Assembly: GCA_029860345.1 (NCBI GenBank)
Contig: JAOUBJ010000018.1
Span: forward strand, 1-64,000
From: Candidatus Zixiibacteriota bacterium
GTDB lineage: Bacteria; Zixibacteria; MSB-5A5; GN15; FEB-12
Reading direction: 5' to 3'
Length of the DNA stretch: 64,000 bases
How positions within the stretch are numbered: position 1 is the stretch's first letter; every line of letters begins with the position of its first letter. Below are positions 1 to 8,927 of this stretch, in pieces. The translations under genes were made by a program, and so were the position numbers. The notes below the pieces were generated by a model. It ran no database searches. It saw nothing but the letters and a program-made list of their open reading frames with translations, and was not told the origin of the DNA.

Positions 1-305
1 GTGACATACTCGACGCGCGAAGCGGGAGGAAGTGGTTCACCACCTTCGACTGCGCTCAGGGTGACATACTCGACGCGCGAAGCGGGAGGAAGTGGTTCAC
101 CACCTTCGACTGCGCTCAGGGTGACATACTCGACGCGCGAAGCGGGAGGAAGTGGTTCACCACCTTCGACTGCGCTCAGGGTGACATGCTCGACGCGCGA
201 AGCGGGAGGAAGTGGTTCACCACCTTCGACTGCGCTCAGGGTGACATGCTCGACGAGCGAAGCGGGAGGAAGTGGTTCACCACCTTCGACTGCGCTCAGG
301 GTGAC
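1..305. repeat. 60-bp tandem repeat, five copies at window edge
   Basis: Five head-to-tail 60-bp units start at 1, 61, 121, 181 and 241, followed by five bases of a sixth. Units 1-3 are identical, unit 4 has one change and unit 5 has two. Each unit contains an imperfect hairpin (GAAGTGG, loop TTCA, then CCA-C-CTTC) and the core TCGACTGCGCTCA. Because 60 is divisible by three the frame stays open and would give a repetitive peptide, but it has no ribosome site or protein character, so I do not call it coding. The array may continue to the left of the window. It lies just beyond the 3' end of folE. Confidence 0.95.
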
Positions 306-312
306 TGTGCCT

Positions 313-882
313 TTACAAGCCGACTCGCCCTAACATAGTCAGAGCTTCGATGCGCGTGGCGGTTTTGCGCATCATGCCGCGGATAGCTGAAGTCACAATC
401 CGGCTGCCCGGCTTTTTGATACCGCGCATGGTCAAACAGAGATGCTCCGCCTCAACCACGATCAACACACCCTTGCAATCGATAGCTTCCACCAACGAGT
501 CGGCAATCTGTGTGGTCATCCGCTCCTGCACCTGCAAACGGTGCGACAAAATCTCCACCACTCGCACCATGTTCGAAAAACCGGCCACTTTGTCGTGCTG
601 CGGAATGTAAGCCATGTGCACCTGGCCGAAGAACGGTAGCATGTGATGCTCACAAAGAGAATAGAACGAAATATCTTTGAGCGTGATCATTTCGTCTTTG
701 TTGGAAGTAGTATACTTGCGAAGCTCGGCGGTCGGGTCGGCTGTGTAGCCGTCGAGCACTTCGTCGAAATACTCAAAGACCCGTTCGGGCGTGCGCTCAA
801 GACCCTCGCGAAGAGGGTCCTCGCCGATTCCTTCGAGAATCAGCTTGACCCCCTGGGTGATCTTATCGCGATCTATGGCCAC
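313..882 (-). CDS. folE: GTP cyclohydrolase I
   Basis: Converts GTP to 7,8-dihydroneopterin triphosphate, the first step of folate (and possibly queuosine or pterin) synthesis in the cytoplasm. The 189 residues match the family's usual length. The zinc site is visible as C77 and H80 in SLCEHHMLPF and C149 in EHLCLTMRG; the substrate-binding part of the C-terminus follows. The start is GTG at 882, only three bases after the ftsH stop, and a GGAGAG ribosome site lies inside the last codons of ftsH, so translation is probably coupled. It is the last gene of the tilS-hpt-ftsH-folE cluster. Nothing odd in the active site. Confidence 0.97.
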   Translation of the reverse strand: MAIDRDKITQGVKLILEGIGEDPLREGLERTPERVFEYFDEVLDGYTADPTAELRKYTTSNKDEMITLKDISFYSLCEHHMLPFFGQVHMAYIPQHDKVAGFSNMVRVVEILSHRLQVQERMTTQIADSLVEAIDCKGVLIVVEAEHLCLTMRGIKKPGSRIVTSAIRGMMRKTATRIEALTMLGRVGL

Positions 883-885
883 CGG

Positions 886-2853
886 TTAGCTCTCCGGTGT
901 CGGGACGGGCGGCTCGACCGGTTCGGCATCGCCGGTCGACTCGCCAATTATGACATCCACTTCGGAGCCGTCGATGATCTCCTTCACCAGTAGCGCCTTG
1001 GCCAGCTTGTGCAGGTTGTCGATATTGCCGCGCAGCAATTCCCGGGCGGTATCTTCGGCGCTCTCTATAAAGGCGCGCACTTCCTGATCGATCACTTCGG
1101 CGGAGGAGTCTGAATAATCTTTCGGTTGGGCCATCTCGCGCCCCAGAAAAACGTGCTCTTCGGTTTTGCCGAACGTGACCGGTCCCACTTTGTCGGACAT
1201 ACCCCAGTTGCAAACCATCTTGCGAGCCAGTTTGGTTGATCGTTCCAGATCGTTGGCCGCGCCGGTAGCGATTTGTTCGAACACGAGCATCTCGGCCACC
1301 CGACCACCCATCAGAACGGCCAGGGTGGTTTCAAGGTATTCGCGCGAAAGGGTGTGTCGTTCATCCACCGGTAACGACTGGGTCAAACCAAGAGCGAGAC
1401 CGCGCGGGATGATCGTGACTTTATGAATCGGGTCCGCCTTGGGCAGAAGTTTGGCCACCAAAGTGTGTCCGGCCTCGTGGTAGGCGATGATTTTCTTTTC
1501 TTCGTCAGCAATCACCAAAGACTTGCGCGCCGAACCCATCATTACCTTGTCCTTGGCCTCCTCGAATTCCACCATGCTCACTTCGGTCTTGTTGTGGCGT
1601 GCGGCCAAAAGCGCGGCCTCGTTGACCAGATTGGCCAGATCGGCGCCGGACATCCCGGGTGTACCGCGAGCAACCACCGACATATCGATTCCTTCAGCCA
1701 GCTTGATCTTGCGGACATGCACATCGAGAATCCCCTGGCGTCCCTTGACGTCCGGTGTCGGTACCACTATCTGACGGTCGAATCGACCGGGCCGCAACAG
1801 CGCCGGGTCGAGCACATCGGGCCGGTTGGTGGCCGCCACCAGGATAACACCTTCGTTGGATTCAAAACCGTCCATCTCGACCAGGAGCTGGTTCAATGTC
1901 TGCTCACGTTCGTCATGGCCGCCACCCAAACCGGCGCCGCGATGACGACCGACGGCATCTATCTCATCGATAAAGACAATACACGGTGCGTTTTTCTTGC
2001 CTTGTTCAAACAGGTCTCGCACACGGCTGGCGCCGACACCGACAAACATCTCCACAAAGTCAGAGCCGGACATCGAGAAAAACGGCACACCGGCCTCACC
2101 GGCCACGGCGCGGGCCAACAGCGTTTTACCGGTACCTGGGGGACCTAACAAAAGGGCACCCTTGGGAATCTTACCGCCGAGTTTTTGAAACTTGGATGGT
2201 TCTTTGAGAAACTCGATAATTTCCTGCAGTTCTTCCTTGGCTTCATCGGCACCGGCCACATCTGAGAAGGTAACTCTGGGGCGCTCATCGGTAAGCAGCT
2301 TCGCCTTGCTTTTGCCAAAAGAGAACAGCCCTTTGGGTCCACCGGAACCCTGCATCTGCCTGATGAAGAACAGCCAGATCAAAACCAAAATCACCCACGG
2401 CGCCGCCGCCACCAAAATCGAGAAAACGTCCGGCCCCTGAACCTTGGCCACTATCTTGGCCCCGGCTTCTTCCAAACGTGTGATCACCGCGTAGTTGATA
2501 TCGGGAAACGGAATCCTCGTCTTGAACTTGGAGAACGATTGAGTATCGTTCGATGAAGCGAAAACTCTCGGCTCGACCAATCGTCCTTCCACGTCGCGGT
2601 CGGTAAAGGAGGCCTCCGAGACGTTCTTGTTGTTGATTTCATCGACAAACTCGGTGTAAGTAATCTCCACCGTGTCCCGGTTGAAACTGGTGTAGTAGCT
2701 ATAAGCTGCAATTACAATCAAAGAGAATGCGGCCCAGAAGATCAGAGATCTTCCTGCGCCCCGCCAGCCGGTGGGCGGTGTGGGTTTATCGGAGGAGTCT
2801 TTCCCTTTTCCGGGAAGACTAAAACGGCCTTTGCCTTGTTTATCGTCGGTCAC
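886..2853 (-). CDS. ftsH: ATP-dependent zinc metalloprotease FtsH
   Basis: Membrane-bound AAA+ protease that degrades misfolded membrane proteins and selected regulators. The 655 residues contain a basic N-terminus, a first membrane helix at about 36-54, a periplasmic loop, a second helix at about 144-164, Walker A GPPGTGKT at 237-244, Walker B VFIDEID at 293-299, the second region of homology with LLRPGRF near 352-358, the zinc motif HEAGH at 459-463 and the third metal ligand in AAND at 535. The C-terminal tail is acidic and proline-rich. The start is GTG at 2853; the upstream ATG at 2857 is out of frame. The neighbours tilS and hpt upstream and folE downstream are a classic bacterial arrangement. 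Confidence 0.98.
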   Translation of the reverse strand: MTDDKQGKGRFSLPGKGKDSSDKPTPPTGWRGAGRSLIFWAAFSLIVIAAYSYYTSFNRDTVEITYTEFVDEINNKNVSEASFTDRDVEGRLVEPRVFASSNDTQSFSKFKTRIPFPDINYAVITRLEEAGAKIVAKVQGPDVFSILVAAAPWVILVLIWLFFIRQMQGSGGPKGLFSFGKSKAKLLTDERPRVTFSDVAGADEAKEELQEIIEFLKEPSKFQKLGGKIPKGALLLGPPGTGKTLLARAVAGEAGVPFFSMSGSDFVEMFVGVGASRVRDLFEQGKKNAPCIVFIDEIDAVGRHRGAGLGGGHDEREQTLNQLLVEMDGFESNEGVILVAATNRPDVLDPALLRPGRFDRQIVVPTPDVKGRQGILDVHVRKIKLAEGIDMSVVARGTPGMSGADLANLVNEAALLAARHNKTEVSMVEFEEAKDKVMMGSARKSLVIADEEKKIIAYHEAGHTLVAKLLPKADPIHKVTIIPRGLALGLTQSLPVDERHTLSREYLETTLAVLMGGRVAEMLVFEQIATGAANDLERSTKLARKMVCNWGMSDKVGPVTFGKTEEHVFLGREMAQPKDYSDSSAEVIDQEVRAFIESAEDTARELLRGNIDNLHKLAKALLVKEIIDGSEVDVIIGESTGDAEPVEPPVPTPES

Positions 2854-2871
2854 ACATACACCGTAGTTAAA

Positions 2872-2900
2872 ATGTTATCAGCTACCCGTTATACTCTCAA
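2872..2900 (-). promoter_or_regulatory. Possible ftsH promoter
   Basis: On the minus strand TTGAGA (2900-2895) is followed after 17 bases by TAACAT (2877-2872). The match to a housekeeping sigma promoter is five of six and four of six. It would leave a leader of only about 12 nt before the GTG of ftsH, so it may instead be chance. It lies in the only sizeable gap (88 nt) of the tilS-hpt-ftsH-folE cluster. Confidence 0.3.
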
Positions 2901-2941
2901 AAAGACTATCTATTCTATTCCTGTCGGCCTTTTCTGATTTC

Positions 2942-3493
2942 TTAGTGATCAATCACTTTGCCAATAAACGGCAGGTTGCGGTACAATTGCGTGTTGTCCA
3001 GACCGAATCCGATCACAAATTCGTTGCCTATCGAGAACCCTTTGTATTTTATATCCAGCCCCACCCGATGGCTGGCTGGTTTGTCCAATAGAGCAACAAC
3101 TTGCACCGAGGCCGGTTCCTGGGCGGCCAGTTGTTTGATTATCATCGAAACAGTACGTCCGGTATCAACCACACCTTCGATTATCAAAACATGTCGACCC
3201 TTCAAGGGCATCGGCACGGCACCGCCGAATTGTACGTTCTCGTCCTGATCGCGACCGTTGCGGTAGGAAGCAGCCGAGACAAACTCTACTTCCATCGGTA
3301 AAGAAATCGAGCGCATCAGATCGGCCAGGAAAACGACACACCCCTTGAGCACTCCCAAAAGCACCGGCGTCTGACCTGCGTAGTCGTTATTGATCTCTTC
3401 ACCCAGTTCGGTTATGCGCTGGGCTATCCTCTTTTGATCCAGCATGAGCTCAAACGGCTGCAACGGCTTTTTTTCTGGGGCGGACGATTTCAA
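2942..3493 (-). CDS. hpt: Hypoxanthine phosphoribosyltransferase
   Basis: Purine salvage enzyme that joins hypoxanthine or guanine to PRPP to make IMP or GMP. The 183 residues include the PRPP loop VLIIEGVVDTGRT at 102-114 with catalytic base D110, and the base-binding C-terminus ending YRNLPFIGKVI. In the loop the usual Glu-Asp pair reads Glu-Gly (G107), a substitution worth noting. I take TTG at 3493 as the start because AGAGGT lies eight to nine bases before it. That start lies inside tilS, giving a 44-nt overlap. The alternative is ATG at 3445, four bases after the tilS stop, which has a poorer ribosome site and would give 167 residues. Confidence 0.95.
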   Translation of the reverse strand: MKSSAPEKKPLQPFELMLDQKRIAQRITELGEEINNDYAGQTPVLLGVLKGCVVFLADLMRSISLPMEVEFVSAASYRNGRDQDENVQFGGAVPMPLKGRHVLIIEGVVDTGRTVSMIIKQLAAQEPASVQVVALLDKPASHRVGLDIKYKGFSIGNEFVIGFGLDNTQLYRNLPFIGKVIDH

Positions 3494-4844
3494 TTTTCAA
3501 TACCTCTTTTGTTGAGCTATCTACCTTCACGCGGTCGGCAATCTCAAAACCGACCAGCCAAACAATTCCATCTGAGTCGCACACTACCGGAATCTCGTCG
3601 CGATAAACCGGTGGCACTTTGCGGTCGGTCAAGTAATCACCAACCTTACGAGAGCCTTTCAGACCCAGCGGGCGGAACCGGTCGCCCGACCGAATACTGC
3701 GCACGGTCAGCGGCATCTCCAGCTTGGCCAGGTCCAAAACGACCGTCCGTGATCTTCGTTTGCGATCGAGCTGTCCGGTGTACCGTTGCCTGAGACAACG
3801 CACGGTCAGCAGCAATCGATCAAGCAGACAATCGACACCTGGTTTCAGCCGAACCGAGAACCTGATCCTCTCGCGTCTATAAAGAACCAGTTTACGGGCG
3901 ACAATCTCCGCCTGTAGCCTGCCTCGCAGCGAGATCGCTTTGCCTTTGTCGACGGCCAATGTGTCCAGCCGGTCGACCTGCGTCTTGTCCGGTTGCGTGT
4001 TGGTGCGCAAACATTCTGCGATACAATGCCTTAGCACACGTCGCCGTAACCATACATCATAAGTACGGAGTTTGACCAAATCAAGTTCAATTTTACCGCC
4101 AACAGTTTTGCGCCTGACATTTTTGAGCCGACTACTCGCCTGGGCGGCAAGATAACGTTCCTCCTCCAAACTGGTCTCGGCCAGGTTCAAGAGCGCGCGG
4201 TCGACCGAAGGATTCAGCCGCTCTCGAACTTGCGGCAGTAACTGATTGCGAATAAAGTTTCGTGAGTAGTCAAGGGCTGCATTAGATTGATCGATGCAGA
4301 AGGCGACCCGCTGTTTTTTGAGATAAGCCAGAATATCGGCTTTGCTGACAGTCAACAGTGGCCGGATAACCATGCCCCTCTTGATAGGGATACCAGTCAA
4401 GCCCCGCTTACCGGTACCGCGTAAAACTCGAAACAGAATCGTCTCCACGTTGTCGTCGGCATGATGGCCCAGGGCGATCCTTTTGCAATTGTGTTGATCG
4501 GCCAGCTGGGCAAAAACTCGATATCTCAGATCACGCCCAGCTTCTTCCACAGATTTCTTGACCCGCTTGGCCAACGAAGGTACATCCTCGCGCACCATGG
4601 TCAACTCGACTTTCAGTTTGTCGCAAAGATGCCGGCAAAACTTCTCCTCCTGGGCAGCCGCCTTTACTCTGATGCCATGATTGACATAGGCGGCGTGAAG
4701 GGAGAGCTTCATTGAACGTTTCAGCCGGGACAAAAGATGCAACAGCGCCACCGAGTCGGGACCGCCTGAGAGAGCGACGAGCACCGAATCGCCGGGCTCA
4801 AGTAATTCGTGCTCGGCAATAGTCGTTTTGACTTTGTTCAGCAT
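3450..4844 (-). CDS. tilS: tRNA(Ile)-lysidine synthetase
   Basis: Adds lysine to C34 of the CAU-anticodon tRNA-Ile so that it reads AUA codons, an essential cytoplasmic function. The 464 residues begin with the ATP-pyrophosphatase PP-loop SGGPDS at 26-31, continue with the conserved ALGHHADDNVETILFR stretch and end in a TilS C-terminal domain (RPLGLKGSRKVGDYLTDRKV). Length is normal for a three-domain TilS. The start is ATG at 4844. The gene heads a minus-strand cluster with hpt (overlapping), ftsH and folE, the same order found in many bacteria. Confidence 0.96.
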   Translation of the reverse strand: MLNKVKTTIAEHELLEPGDSVLVALSGGPDSVALLHLLSRLKRSMKLSLHAAYVNHGIRVKAAAQEEKFCRHLCDKLKVELTMVREDVPSLAKRVKKSVEEAGRDLRYRVFAQLADQHNCKRIALGHHADDNVETILFRVLRGTGKRGLTGIPIKRGMVIRPLLTVSKADILAYLKKQRVAFCIDQSNAALDYSRNFIRNQLLPQVRERLNPSVDRALLNLAETSLEEERYLAAQASSRLKNVRRKTVGGKIELDLVKLRTYDVWLRRRVLRHCIAECLRTNTQPDKTQVDRLDTLAVDKGKAISLRGRLQAEIVARKLVLYRRERIRFSVRLKPGVDCLLDRLLLTVRCLRQRYTGQLDRKRRSRTVVLDLAKLEMPLTVRSIRSGDRFRPLGLKGSRKVGDYLTDRKVPPVYRDEIPVVCDSDGIVWLVGFEIADRVKVDSSTKEVLKIEIVRPRKKAVAAV

Positions 4845-4931
4845 CTTACCGGCAAAGATACCTTCTTTGGTGGAAATTGCGAACTAAAACGGTGGCGCCC
4901 ATGAATGGGTCTCTTGCGCTCCGCGCCCTGC

Positions 4932-5025
4932 TCATTTCATGTTGAGCGGAGTCGAGGCATAAGATTGCCGCGCGAATCACGCCGATAGGAGCCACTGGTG
5001 GCCGCGGGATTCGCTCGCAATGACT
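4932..5025. repeat. Dispersed intergenic repeat, copy 1
   Basis: The gap between tilS and the Msr gene contains the block TTGAGCGGAGTCGAGGCAT (about 4942-4960), followed by GATTGCCGCG (4963-4972) and closed by TTCGCTCGCAATGAC (5010-5024). The same order of blocks recurs at 6217-6312. The TGAGCG-AGTCGA core also matches, in reverse complement, the unit of the tandem repeat at 1-305. Short elements of this kind (CATTGCGAG ... GCGGCAATC) are common in intergenic DNA of several uncultured phyla. No coding potential is seen. Confidence 0.75.
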
Positions 5026-5077
5026 CAGAAGGATGGGCTTTCAACAAACCCACTGTTGTGAGTGCGGGCCGCTATCC

Positions 5078-6088
5078 TCAAAACCGTTTCTGATAGACAT
5101 GGCAGTAAGGCTCTTTGCCGGATCGTTCGTAGTAATCCTGATGGTAGTCTTCGGCCGCCCAAAACTTGTCGGCTTGCACCACCTCAGTAACGACCGCGTA
5201 GCCGTTGGCCTTCAATAGGCCTATCAGCTTCTCGGTGATCTCTCGCTGATGGTCGTCGACATAGAAGACCGCCGAACGATACTGATCACCCACGTCCGGT
5301 CCCTGTCGGTTGACCTGAGTGGGGTCGTGGATTTCGAAAAACAGTTTGGCCAGACTCTCAAAATCGATCTTGGAAGGATCGAACAAAACTTCGACCGTCT
5401 CGGCATGACCGGTGCTTCCTGAGCAAATGTCCCGGTAACTGGGATTGTCAATTCGTCCGCCCATATAGCCCGAGCGCACGCCGAGAACACCTTCGGCAGA
5501 CTGCAGAAGATGCTCAGTCCCCCAGAAACAGCCACCGGCGAAGTACGCTTTGGCGCTTTCAAGCTGAGCCGTCTCGGAAGTGAAATTCATTGAGATCGAG
5601 TTGACACAGTGTCGGGTGTTCTTCTCGGTTAATCCTTCGCCGACAAAAACGTGTCCCAAATGAGCCCGGCAAAAGTTGCACACGATTTCGGTGCGGCGGC
5701 CGTCGGCATCGGGCACCTGGCTCACCGCCCCTTTGATGGCATCATCAAAACTGGGCCAGCCACAGCCGGAGTCAAACTTGTCGGTCGACTTGAACAAGGG
5801 CGCATCGCACCGCTTGCACGTATACACGCCGGCTTCTTTGTGATTGTAGTACTTTCCGGTGAATGGCGCTTCGGTACCTTTATCCACGATGACTCTTTTT
5901 TCATCTGATGTGAGCGTGTTCTGTTTCATGGTATTACCGTGCTCTTTTTCACCCTTGACTTTCACACTAAACGGCAGTGCAACCAACAATCCAACCAGAG
6001 CTACTCTGTAGAGTATCAATATCGAATGTTGGCTCCAGCGCACCTTTGTGTCAGTCCGGGGGGAGCGTTTTTGATTGAATGTGTGCAT
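5078..6088 (-). CDS. msrAB: MsrB-MsrA methionine sulfoxide reductase fusion, membrane-anchored
   Basis: Repairs oxidised methionine: the N-terminal MsrB half reduces the R form and the C-terminal MsrA half the S form. I place the start at ATG 6088 (336 residues), preceded by AAGGA at seven to eight bases; a further in-frame TTG at 6166 has no support. MsrB shows zinc cysteines C91, C94, C137 and C140 and catalytic C161 in RHCVNS; MsrA shows catalytic C187 in GGCFWGTE. A hydrophobic segment at about 22-42 suggests a membrane anchor or export signal, which would put the enzyme in the periplasm where it could protect the exported proteins. A shorter cytosolic form could start at ATG 5929. Confidence 0.93.
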   Translation of the reverse strand: MHTFNQKRSPRTDTKVRWSQHSILILYRVALVGLLVALPFSVKVKGEKEHGNTMKQNTLTSDEKRVIVDKGTEAPFTGKYYNHKEAGVYTCKRCDAPLFKSTDKFDSGCGWPSFDDAIKGAVSQVPDADGRRTEIVCNFCRAHLGHVFVGEGLTEKNTRHCVNSISMNFTSETAQLESAKAYFAGGCFWGTEHLLQSAEGVLGVRSGYMGGRIDNPSYRDICSGSTGHAETVEVLFDPSKIDFESLAKLFFEIHDPTQVNRQGPDVGDQYRSAVFYVDDHQREITEKLIGLLKANGYAVVTEVVQADKFWAAEDYHQDYYERSGKEPYCHVYQKRF

Positions 6089-6216
6089 GGCTTTATCCTT
6101 TGTATCATAGACACACGGAGTCGCCATTTTGTTCCAGCGAAATCGGCGCCGGTGTTCTTGTGGCAAGGTCGATCGAGACCCCTGACCCGAAGGCGAGAGC
6201 CACGGCTTGTCCGTGT

Positions 6217-6312
6217 CGTCTTGAGCGCAGTCGATGCATGAACGAAGTCAGCAGCCCAGAGGATGAGATTGCCGCGTCGTCCCGCGCAGCGCGGCACTCC
6301 TCGCAATGACGC
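6217..6312. repeat. Dispersed intergenic repeat, copy 2
   Basis: Contains CTTGAGCGCAGTCGATGCAT (about 6220-6239), then GATTGCCGCG (6267-6276), a GC-rich inverted stretch (CCCGCGCAGCGCGG) and TCCTCGCAATGAC (6298-6310). Block order matches copy 1 at 4932-5025. The rest of the 285-nt gap between the Msr gene and the gene ending at 6374 shows no other signal. Confidence 0.75.
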
Positions 6313-6373
6313 GAAACAAGGTTCTTTCGACAACTGTCCACCAACGTGTGCGTCCCCGACTTTCAAAGTGAAT

Positions 6374-7483
6374 TCAGTCGGTGAACGGTACGGTGCGGAT
6401 TCCGGTGGAAGCGGACAGTTGCTCCGCCTCCGCACTCGTGCGACAGAAACAGGCAAGCCTGTCTTTGGGTATCGCAGAGAAATCGATATCCCCACTGTGT
6501 CTGTATTCTTTCTCCTGCCGCCAGTCGGATTTGCTCCCGGCCGATTGTGTCAGCCAGGGTTCGATGACCGAAGGAGGTCCCTCGGCACTTTGGTAGTAGC
6601 ACACCGGTTTGATTCCGAGGGCGTTTGCCGTCTTGCGTTCAATGCCAATACCGTAAGGTTCGAAGGACATCTGGCTATAGCGAGCGCGCCATCTAATAAG
6701 CGGAACCAATTCGCTCGGCCGAAGCGCAGAGAAGCAGACACACCGTGTATTACCCGGCATGTTGTTGCTGGAGGCTACTATCTTTCGGCTGTTCATAATC
6801 GACTCGAGCGTGTCAAAACCGCTTCTGGGACACTTCTGTGAGTGCACGACGTCCCGATAGTAATCAACTGCCCGCTCGGTGGGCCAACATGTGTTTGCGG
6901 CTCGTGTCCAATGAACGAGATACCTGTCCTTACACGAAAGAATCTCCTCGGTCAAATCTTCCGGCGCAATGGTGTAGCCCAGTTTTCCAACCCGCGTTTC
7001 GTGATTGATCCGCCAGCTATTAATAATCGGCTTGCCGTCGGTCTCGGCGGCTGCGACAAGCTCACTCATGACACCGCCCTTTCGGATCGATATAGGGACA
7101 ACCACATCTGAGTCGAGCGCGATCAATTGATCGCGCTCCTGCATGAGTTTGTGCTTGTCGAACGATCGTTCATCAATGGCCAACAACGCGCGAAAGGTTA
7201 CAAGAGTCTCATCGAGTGCAAACTGCTCCAAGGTCTGTTTCTTGATCTTGAAGAAGTCAGCTTTTGATGCTGCCGGAATCATCAGAATGAGCGGAAGTTT
7301 TTCAACCGAAGCCAACGCCGTGATTAGCTCCCAGGTTTGCACACCGACGGAACTGTGTAACACCAACGAGTTGGCTTTCACCCACCGGACGGCGCTCAAG
7401 GTCTGACGCACCCAGGCATCCTGGCCGCACGGTCGCAACGGTTGCCTGGACAGCAAAATGGCCGCTGAGCGTTGTATCTTCAT
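6374..7483 (-). CDS. Unrecognised two-part protein, possible Rossmann-like N-terminus
   Basis: A 369-residue soluble protein without signal peptide or membrane helix. Residues about 35-170 alternate hydrophobic strands and helices, with GVQTWELITALAS and a later GGVMSELVAAAETDGKPII stretch, which reminds me of DprA/SLOG-type Rossmann folds. Residues about 240-350 (NTRCVCFSALRPSEL, FEPYGIGIERK, DWRQEKEYRHSGDIDF) resemble a domain I associate with AbiGi-like and other phage-resistance proteins. Both assignments are from memory of motifs and are weak. The start ATG 7483 has GAGGAA six bases upstream and a near-consensus promoter 30 bases further up. It stands alone between the Msr gene and a divergent exported protein. 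Confidence 0.85.
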   Translation of the reverse strand: MKIQRSAAILLSRQPLRPCGQDAWVRQTLSAVRWVKANSLVLHSSVGVQTWELITALASVEKLPLILMIPAASKADFFKIKKQTLEQFALDETLVTFRALLAIDERSFDKHKLMQERDQLIALDSDVVVPISIRKGGVMSELVAAAETDGKPIINSWRINHETRVGKLGYTIAPEDLTEEILSCKDRYLVHWTRAANTCWPTERAVDYYRDVVHSQKCPRSGFDTLESIMNSRKIVASSNNMPGNTRCVCFSALRPSELVPLIRWRARYSQMSFEPYGIGIERKTANALGIKPVCYYQSAEGPPSVIEPWLTQSAGSKSDWRQEKEYRHSGDIDFSAIPKDRLACFCRTSAEAEQLSASTGIRTVPFTD

Positions 7484-7513
7484 CTGTTTCCTCGATAAGG
7501 TTAGTACCGATGG

Positions 7514-7542
7514 ATTATAGAGCCTGCCTGCCCACTTGGCAA
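7514..7542 (-). promoter_or_regulatory. Strong promoter for the gene at 6374-7483
   Basis: On the minus strand TTGCCA (7542-7537) is followed after exactly 17 bases by a perfect TATAAT (7519-7514). The start codon at 7483 is about 30 nt downstream, giving a short leader with a GAGGAA ribosome site. This is the best housekeeping-type promoter in the window. Confidence 0.65.
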
Positions 7543-7595
7543 GGTGGATTGTTTTTGTTGCGCCGACCTGGGATCTTCGGGATCATTGACAGATC

Positions 7596-8801
7596 ATGCT
7601 TTCACGTCGACTCATACCCGGGATACTCGCTTGCACGATCCTTGCCGTTTCCACCCAGGCTGCCACGCTTACCGTCGAGCGCGGCTCGAACCTGCAGTCG
7701 GTGATTAATTATGCGGTCGATGGCGACACCCTGCTTCTGGGAATCAAGACCTTCGAAGCGACTCCCTCAGAGTTTGTCGACTCCCTGTGCGGAAACTGTC
7801 TCGATCCAAAAACGCTGGTGACTGCCTCCACCGGATTCGTGATCAGAGGTAAGTCGCTGGTTATAATCGGCCGCGACCGCTACCAGACACGCCTGATGAC
7901 CAAAGCCGGCTATGGTGTCTATATCGAAGACTCCCCCTCGACCAAACTGATCAACCTGACTATCACCGGTGGCCGACGCGATGCCGACGGCAACGCTACC
8001 GACGCCGCCGTGGTCGTGCGGCGCTCCAACGTACAACTGGAGAACCTCGAGATCATCGACAACGATCACCGGCTCGACAGTGTGGTTGTCGGCATAGGTG
8101 GTGCTTTCGGTCGCGAAGGATCGACCATGATGGTGGCGAACTGCAACATCGTCAACAACGGCTGGGACGGAATCGCGCTCTACCGCGGGGCCTGCGCAAC
8201 CGTGACCGACTGCTTGATCAAGGGTGGACGCGGCGCCGGCATCGGCGTTACCTGGGATGCATCGTGCGTGGCCTATCGTAACGAAGTAACCGGCTACTGG
8301 AAGGGTATCGGCGCCTTTGGAACTTCCTGGGTAATCGCCCGCAATAATCTGGTGCATGACAATCTCGGCTGGGGCATCATCGCCACCGGCCAGTCGTTTA
8401 TGGATATCGCCAACAACGTCGTGCATCACAACGGCAACTGCGGCGTGGCGCCCTGGTCGACCGAAAGCCGCGGACGGATGGTCAACAACATCATCACCGA
8501 AAACGGTTGGCGCGAACAATGGGTGTGCCCGTGTGTCGGTGTCTGGAACTACGGCGACTGGGCCAAATGGCAGTTTTCAAACAACATTGTCTTCAATAAT
8601 AAAGAGGATGAATACCGGGATATCTGGGACCAAAAAGACATAAACGGCAACCTGGGCGTTGATCCACTGTTTGTGGGCCCCTCAGATTTTCATTTGCAAC
8701 CGGAATCCCCGGCGCTGAATATGGGCGACTCCACTATATACAATACCGACGGCAGCCGCTCCCATATCGGCCTCCACGGCGGACCCCAGGCAGGCCCGTG
8801 A
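7596..8801 (+). CDS. Exported right-handed parallel beta-helix protein
   Basis: A 401-residue secreted protein. Residues 1-22 form a signal peptide ending in STQA. A short N-terminal part (SNLQSVINYAVDGDTLLLG) resembles the cap of pectate-lyase-like and DUF1565 proteins, and residues about 95-350 consist of successive rungs with Asn ladders (NIVNNGWDGIALY, NLVHDNLGWGIIATG, NNVVHHNGNCGV). The family includes polysaccharide lyases, epimerases and structural proteins; no catalytic set is evident. The C-terminus ends in DPLFVGPSDFHLQPESPALN, a common end piece of such helices. It has no dockerin or sorting domain. The ATG has no clear ribosome site. Confidence 0.92.
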   Translation: MLSRRLIPGILACTILAVSTQAATLTVERGSNLQSVINYAVDGDTLLLGIKTFEATPSEFVDSLCGNCLDPKTLVTASTGFVIRGKSLVIIGRDRYQTRLMTKAGYGVYIEDSPSTKLINLTITGGRRDADGNATDAAVVVRRSNVQLENLEIIDNDHRLDSVVVGIGGAFGREGSTMMVANCNIVNNGWDGIALYRGACATVTDCLIKGGRGAGIGVTWDASCVAYRNEVTGYWKGIGAFGTSWVIARNNLVHDNLGWGIIATGQSFMDIANNVVHHNGNCGVAPWSTESRGRMVNNIITENGWREQWVCPCVGVWNYGDWAKWQFSNNIVFNNKEDEYRDIWDQKDINGNLGVDPLFVGPSDFHLQPESPALNMGDSTIYNTDGSRSHIGLHGGPQAGP

Positions 8802-8927
8802 ACCGGGCATAAATGACTCTCATCTACACCCGCAATGTCTCCTTTTTTTCCGCCTAAACTCAATCTCGATTTGGGCCGATTCATAAACAAAACCATTTTA
8901 ATAAACTCTTTACCAAAAGGTTGAATT

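Noticed and set aside
1-305. CRISPR array
   Set aside because: The 60-bp units are identical along their whole length with no variable spacers, and no cas genes are present.
1-333. Open frame through the 60-bp tandem repeat
   Set aside because: Open only because the unit is a multiple of three. Same peptide repeated, no ribosome site, runs into the 3' end of folE.
6089-6166. Longer Msr protein starting at TTG 6166
   Set aside because: No ribosome site, and ATG 6088 with AAGGA lies right before the basic and hydrophobic N-terminus.
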